Source: JAXGQD01 sp964401615
GTDB lineage: Bacteria > Bacillota > Clostridia > Saccharofermentanales > Fastidiosipilaceae
Assembly (NCBI GenBank): GCA_964401615.1
Contig: CAYNZF010000092.1
Location: forward strand, 1 to 6,575
Direction: 5' to 3'
Length of the DNA stretch: 6,575 bases
How positions within the stretch are numbered: the stretch's first letter is position 1; each line of letters begins with the position of its first letter. This document shows, in pieces, positions 1 to 5,564 of this stretch. Made by a program: the position numbers and the translations under genes. The notes under the pieces were generated by a model, which saw only the letters and a program-made list of their open reading frames with translations, was not told where the DNA came from and ran no database searches.

Positions 1-2
1 AA

Positions 3-434
3 AAACATAGCCATGTTTTTGCCAATTATGTCTTGGGAAATTTTGTGAGCGCTGTTGTTTCAAATGCTTTCGAGGCCTCCACGAGCATTCCTCCGGGATT
101 GGACCAGCTGCGCATATTGGCGCTTGATCAAGCTGAAAACGCCTTGTGCCTTGAACTCAGTGCCCAGCAGCACATGCTGATACTCAGCCAAACCGAACGT
201 GCGGCCATGATTTTCGTACCGACGACTGAAATCAGTAAAATCAGCAGCCAGACAACTGAAAGCCTTCCTGAGCCAAGTCACTCCAGCACTGAACTTGTCA
301 GCACGCCCACAAGCACCACGGAAACGATGGCAACAAACTCCGCTGCAGAACCAACGGAGGTCGCTGTCCTCCCGGCACCGGATCCGGCCCTGGTCGAGGA
401 CGTCGTTGCCGGGACCGCAGCAGCGAGTCCTTAG
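3..434 (+). CDS. C-terminal end of an unrecognised protein (5' partial)
   Basis: The reading frame is open from base 3, the first codon of this frame in the window, to a TAG stop at 432-434. The gene therefore most likely begins upstream of the window. A TTG at 33 could be read as a start but has no Shine-Dalgarno in front of it. About 143 residues are visible. The first ~70 are ordinary mixed sequence (a short hydrophobic/aliphatic stretch, then LRILALDQ and a segment alternating hydrophobic residues, possibly beta strands). The last ~70 are low complexity, rich in Ser, Thr, Pro, Ala and Glu, like an extended or disordered tail. No Cys, no catalytic motif and no clear membrane helix is seen. 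I do not recognise the family. The frame ends 106 bases before the regulator gene, on the same strand. Confidence 0.55.
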   Translation, partial: KHSHVFANYVLGNFVSAVVSNAFEASTSIPPGLDQLRILALDQAENALCLELSAQQHMLILSQTERAAMIFVPTTEISKISSQTTESLPEPSHSSTELVSTPTSTTETMATNSAAEPTEVAVLPAPDPALVEDVVAGTAAASP

Positions 435-487
435 CTCAGGTTGATGCTTCACTTTTGCATTGATTCGTGTTAATTTAATGATATCAA

Positions 488-502
488 TTACTATTATTGG
501 AA
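488..502 (+). promoter_or_regulatory. candidate PerR box upstream of the Fur/PerR gene
   Basis: TTACTATTATTGGAA reads as a 7-1-7 imperfect dyad. It matches the known Bacillus PerR box (TTATAAT-N-ATTATAA) at 10 of the 14 defined positions. It is nested in a perfect outer inverted repeat, TCAATT (484-489) and AATTGA (501-506). A possible -10 hexamer, TATTAT (492-497), falls inside it, so binding would block transcription. No good -35 is visible. Position and match suggest autoregulation by the PerR-like protein encoded just downstream. The region is AT-rich, so a chance match is possible. Confidence 0.4.
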
Positions 503-527
503 TTGAAACATATCCTGTGCAGCAGTC

Positions 528-534
528 GAGGAAA
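528..534 (+). promoter_or_regulatory. Shine-Dalgarno that selects the TTG start at 541
   Basis: GAGGAAA at 528-534 sits 6 bases before TTG at 541. The two other in-frame starts upstream (TTG 460, ATG 478) have no purine-rich site before them, so this site decides the start of the regulator. Confidence 0.65.
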
Positions 535-540
535 ATTATT

Positions 541-948
541 TTGCGCAACACGAAACAAAAAGACCAGATATTGGAAGCCGTTCGCAAACACGGTCAGCAC
601 CCGACCGCAGACGAAATATATAAGGTACTGAAAACAAAACATCCCCGGCTCAGCTTGGCGACCGTCTACCGCAACTTAAACCAGTTTGCGGACCTGGGTC
701 AATTGGGGCGGGTCAATGTCAGTGGAGGCCCCCTTCATTTTGATACGCACACGGAACCGCATACCCATGCCGTATGCCAGGACTGCGGTCGCATCGTTGA
801 TATTTTTGACCCCGAGCTGAACCGGCAGCTGGCGGATCGACTCGAGAGCATTGAGGGCATGTCGGAATTCGAACTTACTCGGGCAGATCTTAAATACATA
901 GGGCGATGCGCAGATTGTGTCGCCAAATCAAAACAGAACAAAAACTGA
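541..948 (+). CDS. perR: Fur-family transcriptional regulator, PerR-like
   Basis: A 135-residue cytoplasmic repressor of the Fur superfamily, probably a peroxide sensor of the PerR type. The N-terminal winged helix carries HPTADEIY and the recognition-helix segment LATVYRNL (residues ~20-46). Residues H20, D68, H74, H76 and D87 have exactly the spacing of the regulatory Fe/Mn ligands H37, D85, H91, H93 and D104 of Bacillus subtilis PerR. D87 in RIVDI is the Asp typical of PerR, where Fur usually has Glu. Two CxxC pairs (C79/C82 and C123/C126) form the structural zinc site. I chose TTG 541 because GAGGAAA precedes it and because many short clostridial homologues begin with the same kind of R-x-T-x-Q segment. 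Starts at 478 or 460 would add an unlikely Ile-rich extension. A PerR-box-like dyad lies ~40 bases upstream of the start, suggesting autoregulation. In PerR, metal-catalysed oxidation of His relieves repression; that this protein senses H2O2 is inferred from the conserved ligands. Assignment to Fur family is near certain, to PerR probable. Confidence 0.88.
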   Translation: MRNTKQKDQILEAVRKHGQHPTADEIYKVLKTKHPRLSLATVYRNLNQFADLGQLGRVNVSGGPLHFDTHTEPHTHAVCQDCGRIVDIFDPELNRQLADRLESIEGMSEFELTRADLKYIGRCADCVAKSKQNKN

Positions 949-1006
949 AACCAACTGAGTAAATTTTCCATCGAAAAATGCGAATTTTTTCAATTTTCAC
1001 CCCAAC

Positions 1007-1018
1007 AATATCGATATT
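1007..1018. repeat. perfect 12-bp palindrome in the intergenic region
   Basis: AATATCGATATT is its own reverse complement. Two more A/T pairs can form outside it (A1005-T1020 and A1004-T1021) after a mismatch at 1006/1019. It lies ~150 bases upstream of the lipoprotein start, in an AT-rich stretch. It could be an operator. It does not fit the Fur or PerR box. No regulator can be named. Confidence 0.35.
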
Positions 1019-1047
1019 TTTGAAATTCTTTTGCCAAAACAGTGGAT

Positions 1048-1060
1048 TTTGCAGCGCAAA
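1048..1060. repeat. inverted repeat TTTGC-AGC-GCAAA
   Basis: A perfect 5-bp inverted repeat with a 3-base centre. It sits immediately upstream of the best -10-like hexamer in this spacer (TATATG, 1064-1069), where an operator would overlap the -35/-10 spacer. No convincing -35 is visible at the right distance. Role unknown. Confidence 0.3.
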
Positions 1061-1082
1061 GAATATATGCTGTCCCAGTGAT

Positions 1083-1100
1083 TAACACAAAATCGTGTTA
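1083..1100. repeat. inverted repeat TAACAC-N6-GTGTTA upstream of the flavolipoprotein gene
   Basis: Perfect 6-bp arms (1083-1088 and 1095-1100) flank a 6-base centre. Outer GTCC (1072-1075) and GGAC (1101-1104) can extend it as a bulged stem. GGAC can alternatively pair with a second GTCC at 1113-1116, so two mutually exclusive hairpins can be drawn in the putative leader. If transcription starts near 1075 (after TATATG at 1064-1069), this is an mRNA leader structure; otherwise it may be a DNA operator. It resembles no operator or riboswitch that I can name. Confidence 0.35.
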
Positions 1101-1167
1101 GGACGCAGAACAGTCCCAAAACTATTTTGTTTTTCACCAGACATAAAAACACCTTAGGAGGAAACAC

Positions 1168-2286
1168 ATGCGTAACTACAAGAAAATTATTGCTCTTGCT
1201 ACCGCTCTGACTCTATTTATGGGTCTTGCGGCATGCGGTGGAACTGCTGCCACCACGACCGCGGCACCTGCCGAAACCACTACTGCAGCACCTGCCGAAA
1301 CCACCACTGCAGCACCTGCCGAAACCACCACCGCTGCTCCTGCTGAAACCACCACCGCTGCTCCTGCAGCCGGCGGTATGAAAACAGGTCTGGCCGTTCT
1401 CACTGTGACCGATAAGTCATTATCAGCAACAGCCGAAGAAGCAGGCACTGCCACCATCGGATCCGCCATCGTGGCCGTTCTGGTCGCCGAAGACGGAAAA
1501 ATCGCTGACATCAAAATTGACGCACTCCGCGCTGACGCCAACTTCGACGCCACCGGAAAAGTCACCACCGACATGGCCACCACATTCATGACCAAGAACG
1601 AACTCGGTATGGATTATGGTATGAACTGGATGGAACAGGCCAAAAAACTGGCTGACTATTCAATCGGCAAGACCATTGAAGAAATCAAAGCAACGAAAAT
1701 GGTTGAAGGCGTACCCGACGGCGTTGACGCCTTAGCGGGTGTTTCAATCCATATCAACGATTCCATCGACGCCATTGAACTCGCTGTCAACAACGCCAAA
1801 GCCATGGGCGCAGGCGAAGGCGACAAGCTGGGTCTCGGCGTAGTGGCAAGTCTCTCCGGCACCAAGAGTGTTGGCGAAGACACCAGAGCTCCTGAAGTCG
1901 GAAAAGTTCAAGTATATGAATACTTCACTGCTCTGACCGTCGACGCTGATGGTAAAGTCACCTCCGCCATCAATGATGCTGCTCAAGGCATCGTGACATT
2001 TGACAAAACCGGCACCATCACCAGCGACATTACTGCTGTGCTTGATTCCAAAAACGTCATCGGCGAAGGCTACGGTATGAAAAAAGCTTCCGCGATCGGT
2101 AAAGAATGGAACGAACAGGCCGCTGCTTTTGCAGAAGCTTTCGTTGGCAAAACCGCTGCTGAGATCGCCGGTATCGAACTGAACGAAGACGGCAACGTCA
2201 CTGACGCTGACTTACTGGCTTCTGTCACCGTGCATGTCAACGACTTCATCACCACCGCTGCCAAAGCTTTCGAATCCGCGAAATAA
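1168..2286 (+). CDS. lipoprotein with two tandem FMN-binding-type domains, candidate flavinylated electron carrier (PplA-like)
   Basis: Likely a surface-anchored flavoprotein that carries electrons outside the membrane. Residues 1-22 form a lipoprotein signal peptide (KK near the N-terminus, hydrophobic core) ending in the lipobox LAAC, with C23 as the lipidated residue. Residues 29-68 are five TTTAAPAE-type repeats, a flexible wall-spanning linker. Two homologous domains follow (about 85-205 and 238-372). They align through an EDGKI/ADGKV segment, a TKNELG/SKNVIG segment, YGM, an EQA...GKT..EI segment and a closing motif. The closing motifs are DALAGVS (D187-S193) and DLLASVT (D348-T354). 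They share the D+6 Ser/Thr spacing of the known ApbE flavinylation motif (D..SGAT), with Val in place of Ala. The start is firm: AGGAGG at 1156-1161 lies 6 bases before ATG. Codon use is strongly biased to GCC/GCT, AAC, GAC and ATC, suggesting high expression. An ApbE enzyme is the next gene, after a terminator. The FMN load is inferred from motif and neighbour. Repeat architecture and lipobox are directly seen. Confidence 0.78.
   Translation: MRNYKKIIALATALTLFMGLAACGGTAATTTAAPAETTTAAPAETTTAAPAETTTAAPAETTTAAPAAGGMKTGLAVLTVTDKSLSATAEEAGTATIGSAIVAVLVAEDGKIADIKIDALRADANFDATGKVTTDMATTFMTKNELGMDYGMNWMEQAKKLADYSIGKTIEEIKATKMVEGVPDGVDALAGVSIHINDSIDAIELAVNNAKAMGAGEGDKLGLGVVASLSGTKSVGEDTRAPEVGKVQVYEYFTALTVDADGKVTSAINDAAQGIVTFDKTGTITSDITAVLDSKNVIGEGYGMKKASAIGKEWNEQAAAFAEAFVGKTAAEIAGIELNEDGNVTDADLLASVTVHVNDFITTAAKAFESAK
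1252..1371 (+). repeat. five tandem 24-bp repeats encoding the TTTAAPAE linker
   Basis: Five in-frame copies run back to back: 1252-1275, 1276-1299, 1300-1323, 1324-1347 and 1348-1371. Each encodes T-T-T-A-A-P-A-E, except that the last ends in Ala. Copies 2 and 3 differ by one base, and copies 4 and 5 share a different codon set (GCTGCTCCT). This suggests duplication in two steps by slippage or unequal exchange. The unit length is a multiple of three, so copy-number change would alter linker length without breaking the frame. Confidence 0.92.
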
Positions 2287-2312
2287 TAAACTAATTTCAG
2301 AATTCTAAGCAC

Positions 2313-2367
2313 GAGGGCTTGTCTACGAAGGTTTCAACACCGGATGAGACAATCCCTCTTTTATTTT
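2313..2367 (+). terminator. Rho-independent terminator after the flavolipoprotein gene
   Basis: GAGGGCTTGTCT (2313-2324) pairs with AGACAATCCCTC (2347-2358): 11 of 12 positions pair, with one C/T mismatch. The 22-base loop can fold a small inner GGT...ACC pair. The stem is followed at once by TTTTATTTT (2359-2367). It starts 26 bases after the TAA stop. It should end most transcripts of the lipoprotein gene before apbE, leaving apbE to leaky read-through and its own promoter. Confidence 0.75.
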
Positions 2368-2371
2368 GGGT

Positions 2372-2377
2372 TATAAT
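2372..2377 (+). promoter_or_regulatory. consensus -10 box of a putative apbE promoter
   Basis: TATAAT is a perfect sigma-A -10 hexamer, placed five bases after the terminator T-tract. The -35 is weak: the descending arm of the terminator (AGACAATC, ~2347-2354) occupies that position and the nearest candidates match poorly. A start near 2384 would give a ~37-base leader to the ATG at 2421. This would let apbE be expressed separately from, and more weakly than, its substrate. Confidence 0.5.
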
Positions 2378-2420
2378 AGAAAAACACATTCAGCCTCGAA
2401 ATATGGAGAATCAACACATC

Positions 2421-3572
2421 ATGCCTGATAGTAAAAAACATCACTCGATATGGCGTCTGTTTATCCTCAGTCTCGCGCTGCTGACTTTGGTTTCGCCCTT
2501 GAACGCCTGTTCTAAAGAGCCGGCCGCTCCGGTGCAAGGGACAAACACTGCTGAAGCCGGGTCTACTGCACCAAATGGTGAATCTTCACTAGGCGCTGAG
2601 GAGGCGCTGCGTTTCCGAGGACAATTTTTGGGTGTTTTTGACACAGTGACCACAGTCATCGCAGTGGCCGAAGACGAAGCTGAATTCCAGATCTACCTGG
2701 ACGAGATCAGAGCCGAGCTGACGCACTATCACCAGCTTTATGACAGCTACAACGACTACGAGGGCATCAATAATATCAAGACCATCAATGATCAAGCCGG
2801 CATTGCCCCGGTTAAAGTCGACCCCGCCATCCTGCAGCTGCTCGAACAATGCATCGAAGCGAACAGGCTCGCGAAGGGCTTTGTCAATGTGGCTTTTGGT
2901 CCGGTACTGAAAATTTGGCACGATTATCGAGAGGAGGGCATCGATGACCCGGTCAACGCGCGCCTGCCCGAGCTCGACATTTTGCAGGAGGCCAATCAGT
3001 ATACGGATATTTCCAAGATTCAAATTGACCTGGCCAATGGTACGGTCTATCTGCCGGACAGCCACATGCGCCTGGACGTGGGCTCAGGTGCCAAAGGTCT
3101 GGCCTGCGAGCTGGTCACCCAAAAAATCGCTCAAAAAGGCCTCAAAAACGCGTTGATCAGCGTCGGTGGCAATGTAAGAGCCATCGGCTTCCGCGACGGC
3201 GTTTCCACCCCCTGGAACGTCGGGATTCAGGATCCTGCGGACAGTACCAATTCCAAGTACATCCGCATTGCCAGGGTACACGACATGGCGGTGGTCTCAT
3301 CCGGGGTCTATGAGCGGTACTACGAAGTTGACGGAGTCCGTTATCACCACATCATCCACCCGGACAGCCTCTACCCTAAAAATGAATTTGACGCGGTCAC
3401 CATCATCGCGGCAAGCTCCGGTTTTGCCGACAGTTTGACCACTGCACTTTTCAACATGAGCTTCGAAGAAGGCCTGGCTTTCATCGACAGTCAGGACGGC
3501 GTGGCTGCGCTATGGATAAAAGGCAATGAAGTGCTTTACAGTAAACGCATGAGCGAATATATCAATGACTAG
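2421..3572 (+). CDS. apbE: ApbE-family FAD:protein FMN transferase, lipoprotein
   Basis: Transfers FMN from FAD through a phosphoester bond to Ser/Thr of exported flavoproteins, using Mg2+, on the outer face of the membrane. The 383-residue product has a signal peptide ending in lipobox LNAC (C30), as in the Gram-positive enzyme FmnB. ApbE landmarks occur in order: LGVFDTV near residue 70, VNVAFGPVLKIW at ~155-166, LDVGSGAKG at ~218-226, SVGGN at 247-251, SSGVYERY at 293-300, HHIIHP at 309-314, and ADSLTTALF with D337 and T341 in the usual metal-binding positions. I chose ATG 2421 because GGAGA (2405-2409) precedes it, although the spacing is long. ATG 2403 has no ribosome site, and a TTG at 2319 lies inside the terminator. 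Its probable substrate is the two-domain lipoprotein directly upstream. No Rnf or Nqr genes are present in the window. Family assignment is firm; the substrate pairing is inferred from adjacency. Confidence 0.93.
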   Translation: MPDSKKHHSIWRLFILSLALLTLVSPLNACSKEPAAPVQGTNTAEAGSTAPNGESSLGAEEALRFRGQFLGVFDTVTTVIAVAEDEAEFQIYLDEIRAELTHYHQLYDSYNDYEGINNIKTINDQAGIAPVKVDPAILQLLEQCIEANRLAKGFVNVAFGPVLKIWHDYREEGIDDPVNARLPELDILQEANQYTDISKIQIDLANGTVYLPDSHMRLDVGSGAKGLACELVTQKIAQKGLKNALISVGGNVRAIGFRDGVSTPWNVGIQDPADSTNSKYIRIARVHDMAVVSSGVYERYYEVDGVRYHHIIHPDSLYPKNEFDAVTIIAASSGFADSLTTALFNMSFEEGLAFIDSQDGVAALWIKGNEVLYSKRMSEYIND

Positions 3573-3647
3573 ATCCGATTTTAGAATCCCATAATCAAAA
3601 TGGCAGAAGCAAGTTAAAGAACAGCAAGAAAACAAGGAGATTACACC

Positions 3648-4019
3648 ATGAACTTCAAAATCATTCACTGCAATATCAATGTCCAAAATCGCGAAAAAGC
3701 GGTCGAATTCTACAAAGAAGCCCTCGGCTTGACCGTAAGCCGTGAAAAAAGTGCCGCGGACGGTTCGTTTGTCTTGACTTACATGACAGACGCAGCCGCT
3801 GCTTTTGAGATCGAGCTCACCTGGCTCAGGGATCACGCGGAACACCCCTACAACTTAGGTGAAAATGAAAGTCACATTTGTTTCCGAGTAGATGATTATG
3901 AAGCGGCGCACGCCAGGCATAAGGAGATGGGCTGTATCGTTTACGAAAATCTGCAGATGGGTCTCTACTTCATCGCCGATCCGGACGGTTATTGGCTGGA
4001 GATCGTTCCGACCAGGTAA
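3648..4019 (+). CDS. VOC-superfamily protein, glyoxalase I-like
   Basis: A 123-residue protein with the two beta-alpha-beta-beta-beta modules of the vicinal oxygen chelate fold, cytoplasmic. It keeps four metal-ligand positions of glyoxalase I: H7 (IIHCNI), E56 (EIELTW), H76 (ESHICFRV) and E118 (YWLEIV), close to H5, E56, H74 and E122 of the Escherichia coli enzyme. DPDGYWLEIV near the C-terminus is a typical signature. It may therefore isomerise a methylglyoxal-thiol adduct, but many VOC proteins of this size have other substrates, so lactoylglutathione lyase is only a candidate. Bacillota often lack glutathione, which makes another thiol possible. The start is supported by AAGGAGA at 3634-3640. 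It follows apbE by 75 bases with no visible terminator, so it could be co-transcribed. No functional link to flavinylation is evident. It ends 9 bases from a convergent gene. Confidence 0.85.
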   Translation: MNFKIIHCNINVQNREKAVEFYKEALGLTVSREKSAADGSFVLTYMTDAAAAFEIELTWLRDHAEHPYNLGENESHICFRVDDYEAAHARHKEMGCIVYENLQMGLYFIADPDGYWLEIVPTR

Positions 4020-4028
4020 TCGTCTCTG

Positions 4029-4331
4029 TTAAGCCCAAGCACTTTCCACCAGCTCACGCGCCCGTGCATACTGTTGATAGGGAACATAGATCCGGTAGGT
4101 CTCCAGCATCGAACCCGCCTCAATGACAAATCCACGGCCATAACGGGTCTGCACCAGGGGGTCAAGATCAAAAGACTTCAACATGCCCGTTACGATATCC
4201 ACATTCGCAAAATCGCTGGTGGTGAGCAGCACCATGTCATCCGCCTGCACCGGCCTGCCTGTCGTTCCGCAGCTGCTGCAAGCCGCAGCATCGCTCAGGG
4301 TGTTACAGCGTTCACAAAACCATTTTTGCAT
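4029..4331 (-). CDS. small zinc-ribbon protein with DUF2007-like domain
   Basis: A 100-residue protein of unknown function. The N-terminus has two CxxC pairs, C6/C9 and C18/C21, forming a likely four-Cys zinc ribbon. Residues ~33-100 (VLLTTSDFANVDIVTGMLKS, then a strand-rich segment and YQQYARARELVES) resemble the DUF2007 'putative signal-transducing' ferredoxin-like fold, in which a strand, a helix and a final helix packing on V-x-V recur. The ATG at 4331-4329 overlaps the TGA of the upstream glycosyltransferase by one base (TGATG), and GAGGTGA at 4342-4336 serves as its ribosome site. The two are thus translationally coupled and probably made in fixed ratio. The context suggests a role accessory to the glycosyltransferase, but nothing in the sequence proves it. 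The domain call is from pattern memory, so moderate. Confidence 0.7.
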   Translation of the reverse strand: MQKWFCERCNTLSDAAACSSCGTTGRPVQADDMVLLTTSDFANVDIVTGMLKSFDLDPLVQTRYGRGFVIEAGSMLETYRIYVPYQQYARARELVESAWA

Positions 4332-5518
4332 CAGGTCACCTCTCTTTTACCGAAGCGTCCACCCTCTTCAATTTGACGAGCGTACAGCGCTTCCACACTT
4401 GTGGCAAAAGCTTCGACCGAATACTTTTCGCTTGAAGCCAAAGCCTGCTTGGACATTTGGGCGTAGCTGGACTCATCTTGCTCAAGAATGCGGTCCAAAG
4501 CGGCCACAAAACTCTCCCGGTCGTCAAAATAACAGCCATTGCGGCCCTCCTCGACCACGCCCTCAAGCGCTTCATCTCGGCGCACCAGGATCGGCACAGC
4601 GGTCGCGAGCGCCTCAATATAAGTAAGGCCCTGCGTTTCACTGCGCGAAGCACTCATAAACACATCCGCAATCGCGTAGAGATGCGGGACTGCCGCCAAT
4701 GCGACACCGCCTGTGAAAATGACTTGTCCCAGCAGCTTATGCTGCTCGACGAAACGCATCAATTCTCCGCGCAAAGGACCTTCCCCCACCAGGATGAAAC
4801 GGGCCTCCCGATGAACTTTCAGCCAGGGCTCCAGGTAATCAAAAAGCTGCGTGATGCTTTTCTCATCCGAAATGCGTCCCAGATATAACAGGACTTTTTC
4901 TTCAGGTTTTATGCCCAGCTCCTCTTTGACCCTGCTGATGGCCGCGGCATCTTGCTTCGCCTGAAAAAATTTCTCCAATTCAATACCGGTGGGAATTATA
5001 TCGATGGGTTTCGTCACACCATAGCTCAACAAGAGCTTTCTCGTTTTTATAGTCGGAACTATAATGTGCTGAGCAGAATTGCAAAAGGTCGCGCTCAGGC
5101 GCCTGGCCCCGTTACGGGCGATCAGGTCGATCGGCCCTTTTTTCAGCTGGCCGTGCAGCCAGTCTTCATAAAGGGTGTGATAGGTGTGCACGTGGGGAAT
5201 CCCGGTTTGTCGGCATATACTGCGCCCAAAAATACCCAGACCGAATTCAGTCTGGGTGTGAATCAAATCCAGCTCCAGTTTACGCACGCGTCCGATCAAC
5301 ATGGGGTTGTAATTGACTGCGACACGCTTGGAACTGACAAAAGGCAGGCTGGGCACCCGGATGACGCCATGTTCTTCAAGCGGCGCGGCGGGATCGCTTG
5401 TCGTAAAAACAAAAACTTTGTGACCCCGTTTGGTCAGTTCGTTTTTCAGCAAAAGACAAGAAGTCGAAACCCCTCCGATTTGAGGGATATAGGCGTCCGT
5501 GAAAATTCCGATTTTCAT
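4331..5518 (-). CDS. GT4-family glycosyltransferase, probably diacylglycerol glucosyltransferase-like
   Basis: A 395-residue GT-B fold retaining glycosyltransferase of family 4, a peripheral membrane or cytoplasmic enzyme. The N-terminal acceptor domain begins with KIGIFTDAYIPQIGGVSTS, with the Gly-Gly loop at residues 15-16, and includes HTQTEFGLG and HTYHTLYEDW. The nucleotide-sugar domain has LYLGRISDEKS (R215, K220 as phosphate-binding residues), FILVGEGPLRGEL, and the E-x7-E motif SETQGLTYIE with E294 and E302. This set is close to the alpha-monoglucosyl-diacylglycerol synthases that start glycolipid and lipoteichoic-acid anchor synthesis in Gram-positive bacteria. Other acceptors such as phosphatidylinositol are possible. 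ATG 5518 is chosen because GGAGG lies 5 bases upstream; the GTG at 5530 overlaps that ribosome site. It is first in a two-gene operon with the DUF2007-like gene, and divergent from hisH. GT4 is certain; the substrate is inferred. Confidence 0.88.
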   Translation of the reverse strand: MKIGIFTDAYIPQIGGVSTSCLLLKNELTKRGHKVFVFTTSDPAAPLEEHGVIRVPSLPFVSSKRVAVNYNPMLIGRVRKLELDLIHTQTEFGLGIFGRSICRQTGIPHVHTYHTLYEDWLHGQLKKGPIDLIARNGARRLSATFCNSAQHIIVPTIKTRKLLLSYGVTKPIDIIPTGIELEKFFQAKQDAAAISRVKEELGIKPEEKVLLYLGRISDEKSITQLFDYLEPWLKVHREARFILVGEGPLRGELMRFVEQHKLLGQVIFTGGVALAAVPHLYAIADVFMSASRSETQGLTYIEALATAVPILVRRDEALEGVVEEGRNGCYFDDRESFVAALDRILEQDESSYAQMSKQALASSEKYSVEAFATSVEALYARQIEEGGRFGKREVT

Positions 5519-5523
5519 AAAGA

Positions 5524-5528
5524 CCTCC
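5524..5528 (-). promoter_or_regulatory. Shine-Dalgarno deciding the glycosyltransferase start
   Basis: GGAGG on the - strand, 5 bases before ATG 5518-5516. A GTG at 5530-5528 in the same frame overlaps this site and so is unlikely to be the start. Confidence 0.75.
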
Positions 5529-5564
5529 ACCTTCTCACAAGGACCTCAAGTTCCTGATAAATCA

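Noticed and set aside
60..587. 175-codon open frame on the - strand across the first gene and the PerR upstream region
   Set aside because: It overlaps two + strand reading frames and the regulatory spacer. The protein has an odd composition (Cys/Arg rich) with no domain.
973..991. GAAAAA...TTTTTC hairpin as terminator of the perR-like gene
   Set aside because: The stem is almost all A/T and too weak to be called a terminator.
465..1100. Shared octamer TCGTGTTA at 465-472 and 1093-1100, before perR and the lipoprotein gene
   Set aside because: Only the second copy belongs to an inverted repeat. One shared 8-mer between two AT-rich spacers is expected by chance.
1061..1167. FMN (RFN) riboswitch before the flavolipoprotein
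   Set aside because: The conserved GGGGCAGGGTGAAATTCC-type core and multi-stem layout are not present, despite the attractive link with flavin.
1176..1595. 139-codon open frame on the - strand opposite the lipoprotein gene
   Set aside because: It is the antisense shadow of the codon-biased repeat linker (VVVSAGAA repeats). It has no ribosome site and its composition is explained by the + strand gene.
2319..2420. N-terminal extension of ApbE from a TTG at 2319
   Set aside because: That start lies inside the terminator stem, has no ribosome site, and would put ~34 residues before a clean lipoprotein signal peptide starting at 2421.
3999..4026. Bulged hairpin GAGA-T-CG / CG-TCTC over the VOC stop codon as a bidirectional terminator
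   Set aside because: Only six pairs with a bulge and no T-run on either side.
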